DNA of 64,000 nt from Sporobolomyces roseus (GCA_016617785.1 JADILM010000001.1:3906001-3970000); one strand, 5' to 3'. Shown: positions 14,195 through 25,168, numbered from the stretch's first letter. The notes: generated from the letters alone by a model not told the origin. Numbers and translations: made by a program.

Positions 14195-15475
14195 TCAAGG
14201 GAGAAGGTGAGAACCGTATCGATGAAGCTGACGAGGGGAGAGATGTTTCGCAAGAGAATGTCCAGTCGTGCTCGGCATGTAAGGGGAATAGAATTGATTC
14301 AGTGATGGATTGTAGTAATTGCCTGAAGGAGGTTGGAATGTCTGAGATTGCTGGGAAGGAAGAGCAGACGGGACGAAGGAACCGTGAGGGAGGAACGGCT
14401 GTTGAAGATTCATCTGGGTTGGGGGAGGAGCAAAGTTTGTGGCTGGAGGAGGGTAAGCTGTTGGGTTCCAGACGCGATATACCGGGTCCATCGAGTGCGA
14501 CATCCCCTGGAATGGATGCTCAGTGGCGATCTGAGGGTCGTTCAGAGGAGGAAGATTCGCGGAAACTTGTTGAAAGTTTGTAGGAAGGGGCTGCTGGGAG
14601 GCTAGAGTGGGCGGTGGGGGCTGATGATACTGCAGCGTAGGGTAGAGGGGACGAGTAGCGTGCTGTACCCTTTCGCTGGGAGCTGCAGTCGCTACGGTGA
14701 GCGTTCGTTTGAGCGCTTGGGCCGCAGCTGCGAGCACCTCCGGGAACATGAGATGCATCTATAACCCAATCTTAGTCAGCAAGAGCGCTAGTGAGGTATA
14801 GCTATAAACTCTACTTACAACATCTTTGCGAACAGGAATTCTCGGATCCGTTTCAGTCCAAATCCATCCGCCAAAGAGTGCGTTCTGTTCCTTTTGGACA
14901 GGACAATACTCATTTATGTGGTCAACAAAGTCTAGTCTGTAATTGTTGACACACAGCATGAGTCCTCCGATTGAAACGACAGAATTCGTGAAGGAGAAAA
15001 ATGGATTCACTCGAGATCAAAGCCGGAAGTTCCACACTTCGTGCATCGAAACCTCATGTCCGCGCGTTGATGACAGATCTTGATGTGACGTCTGACATCC
15101 TAGTGTGGTCGATCTCGAGTCAGCTCCGGCCCTGCAGCTCAAGATCCGCTCAAAACGAACCTTGACGTTTCGTCGACAGTAAGGACACGGTCTGGGAGGT
15201 CGCTTTGGGATCTCACCCATTTCGCGGCTTCGTACCCGCTCAAAGTGCTTCATCATACTCTGTCAAGCACGGGGGAATTCGTCAGCGAGGATAGAAGAGA
15301 GAGAGGAGAGAAAAAGTCAAATTACCTCCTCCCATCTGCTCCGATCCTTGGAATGGGGTATGAAACCACATCCATCACAGCGCAAACGATTGTTTGGATC
15401 TCGCGTGCAAGGGCCAGTTTTCACCCGGTGGAGATATGCCTTTCTTGCTTGTCGACTCGCTGTAGTCTCCGACAT
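14195..15475 (-). CDS. Zinc-finger protein A, tandem paralogue of gene B
   Basis: Five exons (15475-15326, 15259-15161, 15099-15011, 14936-14819, 14758-14195) give 339 residues. A first Cys pair (RCDGCG) lies near residue 33. A finger reads CPYCRRNV...RRHIKICH. A second runs from CTKCGTSGFDLE to HINEYC, a C2HC pattern. A short conserved block follows (FGGWIWTETDPRIPVRKDVV). The C-terminal ~170 residues are Pro/Gln/Ser-rich and end with SLAKHLSPRQLHRYG. The next gene upstream has the same exon number, identical first and third exon lengths (150 and 89 bases), the same intron phases and the same motifs, so the two arose by tandem duplication. I do not recognise the family. Paired Cys/His motifs and a low-complexity tail suggest a nucleic-acid-binding or adaptor role, which is inference. 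Confidence 0.75.
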
Positions 15476-15839
15476 GGCTGTGAGTGGGTGTGACTAGTCA
15501 AGAGTCGTGATTTGTAAAGTCTGTTGAGAGGAGTACTTGGTAGAGCGAAAGAAGAAGAGAGAGCAAAAAAAGAGCCATTGATGAAAGATCGGGTTTAGAC
15601 TTTGTCACGGACTTCCGTCGGAGTATTGCTGCGGTCATTGTTTGCTTATTGGTAAGTCAGAGCGTTCGCCGTCAATGCTACAGCGAATAGAGTAGACTCC
15701 TCTCGAAATCGCACACGAAGCGAGAAAGAACTTCGAAACAAAATCTAGATTGACAAAGAAGAGACTGTACATGCAGCATCGTAGAGCATTCAGCAAAGAG
15801 AGGTAAGCAAAGAGAGGAACGAGCTAACCGAGAGATGCC
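15476..15839. other. Intergenic region between zinc-finger paralogues
   Basis: It holds the 3' flank of gene B and the promoter of gene A. The TCTAGATTGACAAAG block near 15745 corresponds to the one downstream of gene A. No additional gene was seen. Confidence 0.45.
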
Positions 15840-17086
15840 TCAAGCGAGGTACCGACGGAGCCGACGAGGGGACAGGTGTTTCGCAAGAGACTGATTGTGG
15901 GTCGAGCTGTAGGGACCGAAGGGGGACTCGTATACATTGTCGAGAGGATAGTAGGATGTTGAGACGTCACCTTGAGGGTAGAGGCCCGGGTTGAACGAAT
16001 TGTTGTGAAAGAACAACTCTGACGAATTCCCTTGAGTAGGGAAGAGGTCGGCTGGAGGTAGATAGCCTTGGTAATTCCAGTTATGATGATCCGGAACAAA
16101 CTGAGTTGGCATCGTTTCGAAGGGGTAGGCACCGCGTTGAAGGAGGTTCAAGGGTGGGTGATTTGCGAAAAGTTGATCAAAGTCGGTAGGAAGGGGATAT
16201 TGTCCGTCAAGGGGAGTGTGATTTAGCACAGGAGGGGATGGAGCGGAACGATTATGAGGATGAACCGGATTGAAGGGTTGAAGATCGGGAAGAGAGGAAG
16301 GGATTCTTCGTTCCGCTGCACGCGTGGCTTCCAAGACTTCCGATAGATCGCGATAGTTCTGTGGGCTGTGATAGGTCAGTAACTTTGCAAGCGTGCGAGA
16401 GTTGCAGAGGTTGACGCACAACATCGTTGCGAAGAGGAATGCTCGGATCTGTCGCACTCCAAATCCAGCCATCAAAGAGTTCCCGCGTATCTTTGTTCTT
16501 GACCGGACAGTAGTTCGTGACGTGCGTACGCATGTGGTCCCTGTCATAAACTCCTCCGACCATGAGTTCCGGACTTGCACGAGCCAGAAACCCGCGGGAG
16601 GAAAACGAACTTACTTTCGGTGAAAACTAGCGCTGGGACATTTTGGGCACGGAATTTTGTTTTTCAGATTCGAGTGGAATCTGTTGATATGCTCATTCCT
16701 GCTCTACATTGCGCAACCAACGTCAGCTTGCCATTGTTGGGTAAAGAGAGTGAAGATTGAAAAACTAACGCCAGCTTGCATTTCACGCCGACAGAACCCA
16801 CACCATCCACGTCTTCTCTCCATGACCGTGCCAGCAACACGATCTTGATCCAGTGCAATATGCGCGTTCAGGTGCTGTCAAGGAGGCAAGGTTGGTGAGT
16901 AGATCGCAAAGACCGACGAGGCTTGAGCTGACTTACCGACGTGATTCGCCACTTGGCCTTGCTCTTTGGTCGAAATCCACAGACACAGCGAGATCCATCT
17001 TCGGTCCGGCGACAGCCTGGGGTTCGAGACGAAGCCGAGAGATTTGGTGCTTGTCTTTCCGATGAGGTTGAGATGTATTCCGACAT
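15840..17086 (-). CDS. Zinc-finger protein B, tandem paralogue of gene A
   Basis: Five exons (17086-16937, 16874-16770, 16703-16615, 16540-16420, 16358-15840) give 327 residues. It begins MSEYISTSSERQ, compared with MSETTASRQ in gene A. The Cys/His motifs are RCVCGF, WCGFCRREMQAG...HINRFH and CPKCPSASFHRKDHMRTHVT followed by NYC. The shared block FDGWIWSATDPSIPLRNDV comes next. The Pro/Asn/Tyr-rich C-terminal half has diverged strongly but ends with the shared SLAKHLSPRRLRRYL. Protein identity to gene A is limited mainly to the fingers, the GWIW block and the last ~15 residues, so the duplication is old or the pair evolves fast. The exon architecture is nearly superimposable on gene A. Family and function were not recognised. 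Confidence 0.75.
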
Positions 17087-17414
17087 GCTAACTTGCGCGC
17101 GATTCCGTCACAGCTTGTGAGACTAGCCGAATAGAAGGAGAGGAGCGAAGGAGGAGAAGAGGGAAAAAGAGAGAAGAGCGGTTGATGAGCGAGACCGGAT
17201 AAAGACCTCGCCGCTGACAAGTCGTGGGAAATGCTTCCACGACTTCCAAGAATCGAGGAGAGATCGACACAAGTACCTTCGGCGTTCGCAGCGGGTCTAG
17301 GAGGGGAACAGCGATTATAACAAAATGAAAATGAAGTGAACCCTGCGAATACTCCGTCAGTTCACTACTACTGAAGCTAGTCGCAGCGAGAGAGAGAGAG
17401 ACCCACAAGAAGGA
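17087..17414. other. Promoter region of zinc-finger gene B
   Basis: This lies between the stop of the 364-residue minus-strand gene and the start of gene B. A minus-strand frame of 106 codons is open through most of it, but it begins with GTG and its composition looks like leader sequence. No gene is called. Confidence 0.35.
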
Positions 17415-18509
17415 CTATCTCCAATGACCACCTGCATTTATAGCATTCTGTTGCTGATGATACTCCCTCTCCCTTTCCCTCTCTCCTCCGTACCCAACAT
17501 TCGCCGCCAATTGTGCTTGACCCTGTACTTGACCCATCGAGTACCCTTGAGCCGTCAATTGACTCGCCATTTGAGGTACTCCCGCTGCCGTCGTCGATGG
17601 AGCTGAACTAGTCGTCGTTGGTTGAGTTTGCGATTGTTGTAAATGATTCGCCATTTCCCTAATACCCTTTCCCCCTAATGGTCTCCCGACACTTCCCCTC
17701 CCAATCCTCTCATGACAAGTACTCGAAAACCCCGCTACAACCCTCTCTTCCCAGTCCCCATACTCATCCAAATTCATTTCTTTCTGTACCCTCATCTCTT
17801 CCCTCGTTAAATTCCCCTCCCCTCCTTCTTTCCCCGTTCCAAACCCAACTGAAATTGCCATTCCTTCTTGTTCCCATATCCCTCTCGTCAACGCCCCCAA
17901 TTGAACGGTAGATAAATCATCCGGATCGATAAAAGGTTTCTGTTTCGTAGCTTTCAAAATCGTCCTCACCACTCTTGCAGGAGGTTCTGGATGTGGTCCA
18001 TGATAATAAGCGTCCGATCCTAAATCCGGTGTCAAATCATAAACTAAATCATAAGTATGAGCCAAACCATCCGTCATTTCTTCCTTCCTCCTCCCTCTCT
18101 CCCCTTCCTTCAAACTACACAACATTTCCGCAGTTCCCAATACTTCTTCCTCCTCCTCTGACTTGGACGAGGGTTCTTCGATTGAAGGATCCCATTTGAA
18201 TTTCTTTCTAACTTCGAACAAATCTCGAGAATCTTCAATAGTTTGATCTTCTTTCTCGATTAAAGGACTACTACCTCGACGCCGTCTTGCTCTTCCACCT
18301 CGACCCCGAGAGGATTCGTAAGCTGCAGCAGATTCGGCTGCGAGTAGGGAAGTCTTGTAGGCGTAGAGATGACGGAGTGAGACGAGTTGGTGGGAACGGA
18401 GATAGTGTGAGAGGAGGGAAGGATCCGAGGGGAGTAGAGTTGGAGGTAAGGGATCGTGAACAGTGGGTAGGGAGGGAGATAATGGTCGAGGTGGAGCTGT
18501 GGAATCCAT
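17415..18509 (-). CDS. Uncharacterised 364-residue protein
   Basis: One uninterrupted exon starts at the ATG at 18509. The N-terminal ~60 residues are Pro/Ser/Leu-rich and include a helix-like HYLRSHQLVSLRHLYAYK. Then come a basic GRGGRARRRRG patch, an acidic stretch and a block that looks conserved: AHTYDLVYDLTPDLGSDAYY, PEPPARVVRTILKATKQKPF and DDLSTVQLGALTRGIWEQEG. The final 80 residues are Gln/Ala/Ser-rich. I see no catalytic motif, signal peptide or membrane span. A nuclear or RNA-associated role would fit the basic and Gln-rich parts, but this is only inference. Confidence 0.7.
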   Translation of the reverse strand: MDSTAPPRPLSPSLPTVHDPLPPTLLPSDPSLLSHYLRSHQLVSLRHLYAYKTSLLAAESAAAYESSRGRGGRARRRRGSSPLIEKEDQTIEDSRDLFEVRKKFKWDPSIEEPSSKSEEEEEVLGTAEMLCSLKEGERGRRKEEMTDGLAHTYDLVYDLTPDLGSDAYYHGPHPEPPARVVRTILKATKQKPFIDPDDLSTVQLGALTRGIWEQEGMAISVGFGTGKEGGEGNLTREEMRVQKEMNLDEYGDWEERVVAGFSSTCHERIGRGSVGRPLGGKGIREMANHLQQSQTQPTTTSSAPSTTAAGVPQMASQLTAQGYSMGQVQGQAQLAANVGYGGEREREREYHQQQNAINAGGHWR

Positions 18510-18780
18510 CGAAGCGGGAAAGGAGGGAGATGAGAGAGGAAAGGGAATAGAGGTGGGAAAGGGCGAGGGGAGCTCGAGGGGTGCAGGTGAGCTTGTCTAG
18601 TAGACTTTGAGGGGTATTGGAGTAGTCTAGAGCTGTAAACGAGTTGTTCAAGTGACGTGTCGTTGGTCAAGAGGAAGCGAACTTCTCTTTTAGCTTCTTA
18701 CATTCACTTAGCTCGCATCTTCTCGTTCTTGAGCCGGCTCTTCATACTTCCAAAGCTCTTGTTAATCTTCTCTCATCACC

Positions 18781-19402
18781 ATGGTGAGTTCCCCTTTCGA
18801 TCTCGCTCATTCATCCTCTCCTTCTCCCCGCTGATTGATCGACCGTCTCCCTCTCTTCTCCTTGCTAGGCTTCCTCACTCTCCGAAGCATGCAACGCACC
18901 AAAACATCACTACGATACATGTTTCAATCACTGGTTGAAATCTTACCTCCTCCTCGTCGCACCTCCCCTATCAAACCCATCAGACTCGCCAGCCGGGATC
19001 AAGGAGAGAGACAAGAGGAGTAAAGTGTTGGGAGACAAGAAGGAAGAGTTGGAGACCAAGTGCGGGAGACAGTATAGGGAGTATCAGAAATGTTTGAGCG
19101 TGAGTTTTTTCAACGACAAACCGAGATTTATTCACGAAACGTGCGAGAGCTGATGAGACTGAGGTCGGGTTGATGACTGCAGACGGCGATAAAAGGTGTC
19201 GAAGGATTACCGGAACTGCTGGCGGGCGCGAGGAAAGAAGAACCATTAGATGGATGGGGAGGAATCAAACTAACGACGTGAGTTTTCTCTCTTTTCGCTC
19301 TCTTGCGGTCGAACCTGTTCTCGAGAGCTGTTCGCTTAGCACCTGAGATGAACACTGATGAGACTTCTTGTGCACTGTAGTGAGGACGATCTACGGTCAT
19401 GA
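18781..19402 (+). CDS. MDM35: Mdm35/TRIAP1-family twin CX9C intermembrane-space protein
   Basis: Exons are 18781-18783 (the ATG codon alone), 18869-19099, 19183-19277 and 19381-19402, giving 116 residues. If the last intron is kept, a TGA within its donor ends the protein at 19281 (110 residues). The first half contains EACNAPKHHYDTCFNHWLKS, an exact CX9C pair with the family's DTCFN-W signature. The second is KCGRQYREYQKCLS, another CX9C. Mdm35 is imported through the Mia40 disulfide relay and chaperones Ups/PRELI lipid-transfer proteins in the mitochondrial intermembrane space. Here the two CX9C helices are separated by about 50 residues rich in Pro/Ser and Lys/Asp, longer than usual. The C-terminal VEGLPELLAGARKEEP matches the family ending. 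Confidence 0.88.
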
Positions 19403-19801
19403 GCGAAGGGAACAAATAACGAAGCATTTGTTGAAGAAGGTTATATTCCATGTTGTACCACTCGACCTGTAAACCCATTTCCATTCTCCCTTTACATGCG
19501 CATGATTCCCTTGGAGATCATCTCATCTCGAAGCCAGGAGTCGAAGGCAGCCGAGAGCAGAAGCGATTCCTCTTCTGAATCTCTCCCTGCGAAACGTCGA
19601 GCAATTTTCTCCCTAATTCAGAAGCTCACGTGCGATCGGTCCAATCTCTGTACGACTTTCATATAGTCCTCGACAGAATCCCATCATGTAGAGAAAATGT
19701 TGTGATTCCCTCGAATCTTCGAAACGTTCTTTCCTCCTCCCTCCGACCACTTACTCGTATTCGTCTACTGTCCACCCGAAACAGCAGACTCACTCGTAGA
19801 C
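19403..19801. other. Upstream region of the BAG-domain gene
   Basis: No gene was recognised. Frames in this stretch are short. It matters mainly because the expected start codon of the next gene should lie at its right end and no in-frame ATG is present (see findings). Confidence 0.4.
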
Positions 19802-21215
19802 ACGGTGGCTTCTACTGATCAAGTGACCTCACAAGTCTATTCTCTCCTCAATTCTACACTGTCCAAATTCGAGGGATACACAGAGAAAGCCTCTCTCTTA
19901 TTGAACCAAGTCAAACAATCAGACAATCAACTAGTACAACAACTCGTCAACCTACTCAGTGAGTCTCCCCTTTCCCTTGCTTGGAATTGCTCCTCCTCTC
20001 CCTCGTCATTCTTTCACTAACCTCACTTCCCCTCTTCTCTTCTTTTACTAGGTCATCCCACCCTCCTCTCAGCTTACAACACTACTACCTCTTTCCTCCT
20101 CAAGAACGCACCCTACTTGATCTCTTTCATCGGTTTAATCCTTCACCTCTTGATCTCTCAGCTCACTCACAAGAGAACTGAACGTCAAAACCAATCGAGA
20201 GCATTACAGTACAAGGCAGATATGACGGATTATGGACTAGGTACTTTGGCTAGGAACGCTGTCGAAGGATTGACAGGTGCAGCAGGAGGAGGAACGAAAG
20301 AGGGAGAAGGGTTTGGACAGGTAGAGGTTCAATGGGGTAGGGAAAAGTAAGTTCAAACACCCACTCTAATCTCTATCGAGACTTCTTTTCGCGAAAGCGG
20401 GAAAGAGGAGTTGCGAGCAAAAATGAGGCTGATCGATTTGGCTTCGTTCTTTTTCCTGAAATAGAATTCGAGTACCTTTACCACCCCCTCAATCACCATT
20501 ATCCACTCTCAAAGCCGCCTTATACAACATCACCGGCGTCCCTCCTTCCCACCAGAAACTCATCTACTCGGGTGCCGTTCTCAAAGACGATCTCGCACCT
20601 CTCACCTCCTACAACCTAATCGACGAATCTACCCTTCCCTCTTCCTCCGACTCCCCCGACTCCTCCGACGAACCGACTAAATCTAAATCATTCTGGGATT
20701 CGTGGTCCTTCACTGGGAAGAATTCGAGTAACAAGAAATTAAAGAAATTGGTCATGCTTGGATCTAAAGACGTTAGTGCGGTAGTAGACGATCGATTATC
20801 CTCTAGAAAGGACCTTCAAGAGTTGAACAAGCAAGCGACGAATGGAACGGTCGTTCATCAAGAGGAAAAGAAAGTTGAAAGTCAAGAATCGATTCAAAAG
20901 AAGATCAAACAAATCTCGACTGAGAAATTGGCGGAATTGGAACCTCAAGTAACTCAAGTCGAAGGATGGATTACTCAAAAGAAAGCGGAACCTCCTGTCG
21001 AAGGAGAGGAGAAGAAATCAGCAGGACCACCACCAAGGATCTTGTTGTATTTGAGTGAGATCTTGTTGCAGGGGCTTTTGAAGTTGGATTCGATCGAGAT
21101 TCCGTCAGGTTATGAGGATGCGAGGAAGGAGAGGAAGGAGGCGGTTAGACAGGTACAAGATGTGTTGGATCGGGTGGATCGGGCTAAAGAGGATTGGAAG
21201 AAATCGGGATTGTAA
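19802..21215 (+). CDS. Membrane-anchored ubiquitin-like plus BAG-domain Hsp70 cofactor (Snl1/Bag1-like)
   Basis: Exons to 19958, 20052-20346 and 20465-21215 give about 400 residues. An N-terminal helix (TSQVYSLLNSTLSKFEGY) is followed by a hydrophobic span near residues 65-90 (APYLISFIGLILHLLIS), then a ubiquitin-like fold (IRVPLPPPQSPLSTLKAALY, HQKLIYSGAVLKDD). The C-terminal ~110 residues form a BAG domain with ILLYLSEILLQGLLKLDSIE and RKERKEAVRQVQDVLDRVD. BAG domains bind the Hsp70 ATPase domain and speed nucleotide release. The membrane span suggests an ER or nuclear-envelope anchored form like yeast Snl1. The frame is open upstream to a TGA near 19706 but holds no ATG. The first plausible initiators are ACG at 19802 or GTG at 19805. 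A non-AUG start, an unseen 5' exon or a sequence variant must be considered. Confidence 0.88.
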
Positions 21216-21716
21216 CGAAGAGGTGCGGGAGGAAGGACGTTCGGGAAGTCGGATGGGGGCACAGAGAGAGAAGAAGGCGGATGGAGATTGATTGGGGAGT
21301 CGGAAGCGGACGGGGGCGAGCGAGGAGTATATATTTCAATCGCAAGAAACAAAGTTTAGATTATTCATCAGGGTCGAATGGCTGGGAAACGAGAGAACTA
21401 TCGATTCACCCTTCATCGATTGCCTCTGCTTCAGGGCCAACCATTTGTGAGATCGTCGTCGGTTTGAACAAGGTTTGAACAGCTTCGTGAGAAGAGGACC
21501 GGTTCAATCGTTTCGAGAATCAAGTCGAGCGGGTTACAAAGAGATGTCGTCTGCTTGTCCGCGATTCGGCCTCTGTACTCGATTCATCTTGTCTCCGTGT
21601 TCGTGAAGGGAATAATTCTGAATGTGCGAACTCTTTTGCGAGAAGTTGCTCTCTCTCTCATTTCAACTTCACTCCCTCAACTTGATCGGGCAATCGCACT
21701 CCTCAGCTCTCTCGTT
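21216..21716. other. Intergenic region upstream of the SAM carrier
   Basis: The 3' flank of the BAG gene and the promoter of the carrier gene lie here. No additional gene was seen. Confidence 0.4.
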
Positions 21717-22953
21717 ATGAGCTCCACAATACCTTCTATCCCGCTGTCCGGTCCTCCCTCTTCCTCTCGCTCTTCTCCTCGCTCTTCATCTCCCGCTCTC
21801 TCAACACCTTTCACGACGGCCCTAATCTCCGGTGGACTAGCCGGTACCTCAGTAGACACGTTATTCTTCCCTATCGACACTCTCAAAGTCCGATTACAAG
21901 CACAACAAGGGTTCTGGGCTGCTGGAGGTTTCTCCGGAGTTTATAGAGGGTTGGGAAGTGCAGTAGTTGGATCTGCGCCTGGTGGTGAGCCTCACCTTCA
22001 GCTATCAAGTGTATGAGACGCTGATCCAGAAGAGGGGAGGAGTACAGCCGCCGCGTTCTTTACGACCTATGAATTATTGAAAGGAACTGTTCTACCTCAA
22101 TTGTTCCCTGCGTTGAACACGAAAGAATGGGCTCCTTTATTACATATGCTCTCTGCATCAGGTGGTGAGATCGTGAGCTTTCCACCTGACTCTCGCTGCT
22201 CTCCCATTTCGAAAAGAAGCTGATTTTGGATTCGTGAATTTTGTGCGTTGTAAGGCAGCTTGTATGATTCGAGTACCTACAGAAGTGGTGAAACAGAGAT
22301 CACAGACGAATACTACGAAGGGACAGAATGGGAGTTGGATCGTTGCCAAAGATGTTTGGAAAAAGGGTGGATTGAAAGGGTTTTATAGAGGGTTTGGGTC
22401 GACCGTTGCGAGAGAGGTGAACTTCTCACACTCCTTCACTCCCTCACATCAGAGCTGACCTCTGCGAGTGTTCAAGTAGATCCCATTCACGTGCCTACAA
22501 TTCCCGCTCTACGAACGACTCAAACTGTTATTAGCGCAACATCGAACCACCTCAAAACAAGTATCGGATCTACCAGCTTACGAAGCGGCAGTGTGTGGTA
22601 GTCTAGCAGGAGGAGTCGCAGCTGGTCTGACAACACCGTTAGACGTCGTCAAAACTCGAATCATGTTGGGTCAAAATCAAGGTAGCTCGGTACGTCTCGT
22701 TCTGCCAGTAACTTCTCTCTCTTTACACCGAACTGACTCGTTACTGATTGCGATGATGGTACAGTCTAAACCAGGAGGGATCTGGTCAACAATGCGAGCG
22801 ATCTATACTCTCGAAGGACCGAAATCATTGTTCAAAGGAATCGTGCCGAGGGTCATTTGGATCTCATTAGGAGGAGCTGTGTTCTTGGGAGTGTATGAGC
22901 AAGGAAAGAAGCTACTAGGTGGGGAACAGGTAGTGATGGAGCGAGGGGAATAA
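21717..22953 (+). CDS. PET8: Mitochondrial S-adenosylmethionine carrier
   Basis: Five exons (21717-21984, 22048-22172, 22255-22416, 22480-22689, 22765-22953) give 317 residues. The three mitochondrial carrier repeats are clear: FPIDTLKVRLQAQQGFWAAG with GVYRGLGS; IRVPTEVVKQRSQTN with GFYRGFGSTVARE; and TTPLDVVKTRIMLGQNQG with LFKGIVPRVIWISLGGAVF. The signatures SAPG-A-FF-TYE, GEIAACMIRVP-EVVKQ and GGAVFLGVYE point to the SAM-carrier branch (yeast Pet8, human SLC25A26), which imports SAM into the matrix. The N-terminal extension is about 35 Ser/Pro-rich residues. All exon joins agree with the family. Confidence 0.94.
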
Positions 22954-23597
22954 CGATAGAGACAGGACGATAGACATATTAGATTATCGAAATCAATCGT
23001 TTATCGCGAGCGAAACCCGCGGGATCGGTACGATTGACTCCCTCTCATTGTCGAGCTTACTCTCACGTCAATCTCGCCACTGACTTGCGCGGGAAAGAAC
23101 TGGGTGCTGCAACAAGCTTGATAGACGACGGACAGCGAAAGAAAGTCGGATCGCGGGATCGGTGCTTGCTCTTCTTCGGCTCGCTCTTTCTGGGTTCGAC
23201 CTCTCGTTAAACTGAAACGGTCTACGCTTTTGCAGAAACAAGATGTGAGCCGCCTAGCAAAATCGCTTGAATTTCGTTTCTTTTCCCTCGACCCTTCACT
23301 TAACTTTCAAAGTTCGAATCCAGCATCACAAATTGGTCCATAGAGTCTATATACCTCTCGAAGCATCCACGCAACCCCATCAAACGACTTTCAGTTCCTC
23401 TCATCTCCCAAACCGTTTTCATCTCTCGACCGCCCTCTCTCCTCTTCAGCTCTTCCGATACCATCAGAAGTCATCCTATACCCCGAACGAGCTACTGAGA
23501 AGTACACAGGTGAGTCCTTGTTACGTCTAGTGCTGATGTGACGAGCTGATTCTCTCTCCCTTTAGTCTCAGATTCCCACCCTCGCCCTCGACTCGAA
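22954..23597. other. Promoter and 5' leader of the F-box gene
   Basis: No protein gene was recognised. A GTGAGT donor at 23512 and CCTTTAG acceptor near 23565, with a CTGAT branch-like site between, suggest an intron in the 5' untranslated leader of the next gene. Confidence 0.4.
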
Positions 23598-24689
23598 ATG
23601 ATCCCTTCCCTACCTACCGAACTCTTACGAATCATTTTGGAGAAAGTTCAAGGAGACCTAGACCTCGCGAATTGTTCTTCGACTTCGAAATCGTTCTTGT
23701 ACATCGCTCGTCCTCTCCTTTACTCGACAGTCCGATTCTTCGTGCGCGACTGGGATGACGAATCTTACGAAGACGAGATCGAGTACCGTCTTCTGGACCT
23801 TCTCGACGAATCGACGTGGTATCTTATCGAAACTTTGGCAGGAACTGCACATCTACAAGTACTGGTTCGCCGGATCATCTTCACAAGCGGCGGGAGCGAC
23901 AACGATGTACCAAGCATCCCCGTCGAGAGCTCGTGGATATGTAACGATATGGAGTACTTCAACTTCCTCTTCCGCTTGTCGTCTTTGGAGGAAATCGTTC
24001 TCGAGGATCCCTATCGAATCGACAAGGTCGACGAAGTCATCTCGAAATTGCAAGCCCTACAGCCGTCGTCGTCCTGCAGCCGCCTTACAGCCACTCTTCG
24101 TCTAGTCAGAGAGCGGCATCTCAACGAGTACACCAATGCTTGGAATCTCCAAGCTTCCTACACTTCTCTCGATTTTCGCGGCACCACTGCTTTTTCGACA
24201 AGCGCCGCGACCTTCTTACTCGCATCGTCCTTGAACACTCTACAGACGTTGTCGATCCCCTTCGACGAGACGGCACTCCTTCCAGACTACTCACAACTTA
24301 AACATCTCGAGTTGACTTTCCTTCTACCCGTCTCTTCATACACCGAGCTTCAATCCATCGCACAAGAGCTCTACGAATCTCTCCCGAAACTTCCAGCACT
24401 CGAAACCCTCGTTCTATCCGACTCTATTCAGCCAGACTTGCCAACTCCTTTCCCGACTGAACCTCTTTCGTATTCTCTACCACCAACTCTCACTTCCCTT
24501 TCCCTCGAAGGCCATTTCGTCCCCTACGATCTCTCAGATTTCATCAGAACGCTGCCGCGATCGTCGAAACTTACTCGATTGTACGTTCAGGTGAACGCGG
24601 AGGAGGAGTCGAAGGGTGAACTCGAGGTGGAATGCGCAAAGAGGGGAATCAGGTTGACTCTCTATGAGGTGTGGGAGAAAAAGATATGA
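23598..24689 (+). CDS. F-box protein with leucine-rich C-terminal region
   Basis: A single exon of 363 residues starts with a typical F-box, IPSLPTELLRIILEKVQGDL followed by CSSTSKSFLYIARPLLYSTV. The remainder contains leucine-rich strands spaced like degenerate LRRs (LKHLELTFLLP, LETLVLSDSI, LTSLSLEGHF, LTRLYVQV). F-box proteins link Skp1/Cullin ubiquitin ligases to substrates. Families with this layout are large and fast-evolving in basidiomycetes, and the target cannot be inferred. A short 5' leader intron is likely at 23512-23566. Confidence 0.85.
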   Translation: MIPSLPTELLRIILEKVQGDLDLANCSSTSKSFLYIARPLLYSTVRFFVRDWDDESYEDEIEYRLLDLLDESTWYLIETLAGTAHLQVLVRRIIFTSGGSDNDVPSIPVESSWICNDMEYFNFLFRLSSLEEIVLEDPYRIDKVDEVISKLQALQPSSSCSRLTATLRLVRERHLNEYTNAWNLQASYTSLDFRGTTAFSTSAATFLLASSLNTLQTLSIPFDETALLPDYSQLKHLELTFLLPVSSYTELQSIAQELYESLPKLPALETLVLSDSIQPDLPTPFPTEPLSYSLPPTLTSLSLEGHFVPYDLSDFIRTLPRSSKLTRLYVQVNAEEESKGELEVECAKRGIRLTLYEVWEKKI

Positions 24690-25168
24690 GCTAGATTCGT
24701 TGTCGAAGAGAAGTAAGAAAGGTACGTTTCTCTTCGTTCGTTCTGTTGTCGAAGAAAGGACGAAATTGCTGATTCGTCTCAAAACAGATTTGTAACACGT
24801 TTCGACTAGTCGCTTGCAAAGATCGTTCACAACATCAAGCCTGTACTCTCGAGAGGTACATCCGAGACTGGCAGTTCGAGGGCGACTTCATCACGAGTCG
24901 AGTCGAAAGTCGAATCGAGTCGAGGTCAAGTCGAGTCAACGCCGAGTATGATATATGATTTGAGTATGATGGTCGAAAGGTGGTCAAAAACGAGACGAGG
25001 AATCAATTGCAGTCGTACGTCAGAGGGGATTGCCGGTGAGTCATCTGAAGTTGTGGACCGCGGATTTCTCTGGATTTCGGCAAGAGACGTCTCTCTCTAT
25101 TCGACAACCTCCTCTCTCTCCCTCTCCACCTCTCACTTTCCCCTTCGCCGACATCGAACATTCAAGCG
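24690..25168. other. Intergenic region, F-box gene / orphan gene 1
   Basis: No gene was seen. Around 24890-24945 there is a run of short GAGTCGA-type repeats (GTCGAGTCGAAAGTCGAATCG), a local imperfect repeat of no assigned function. Confidence 0.4.
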
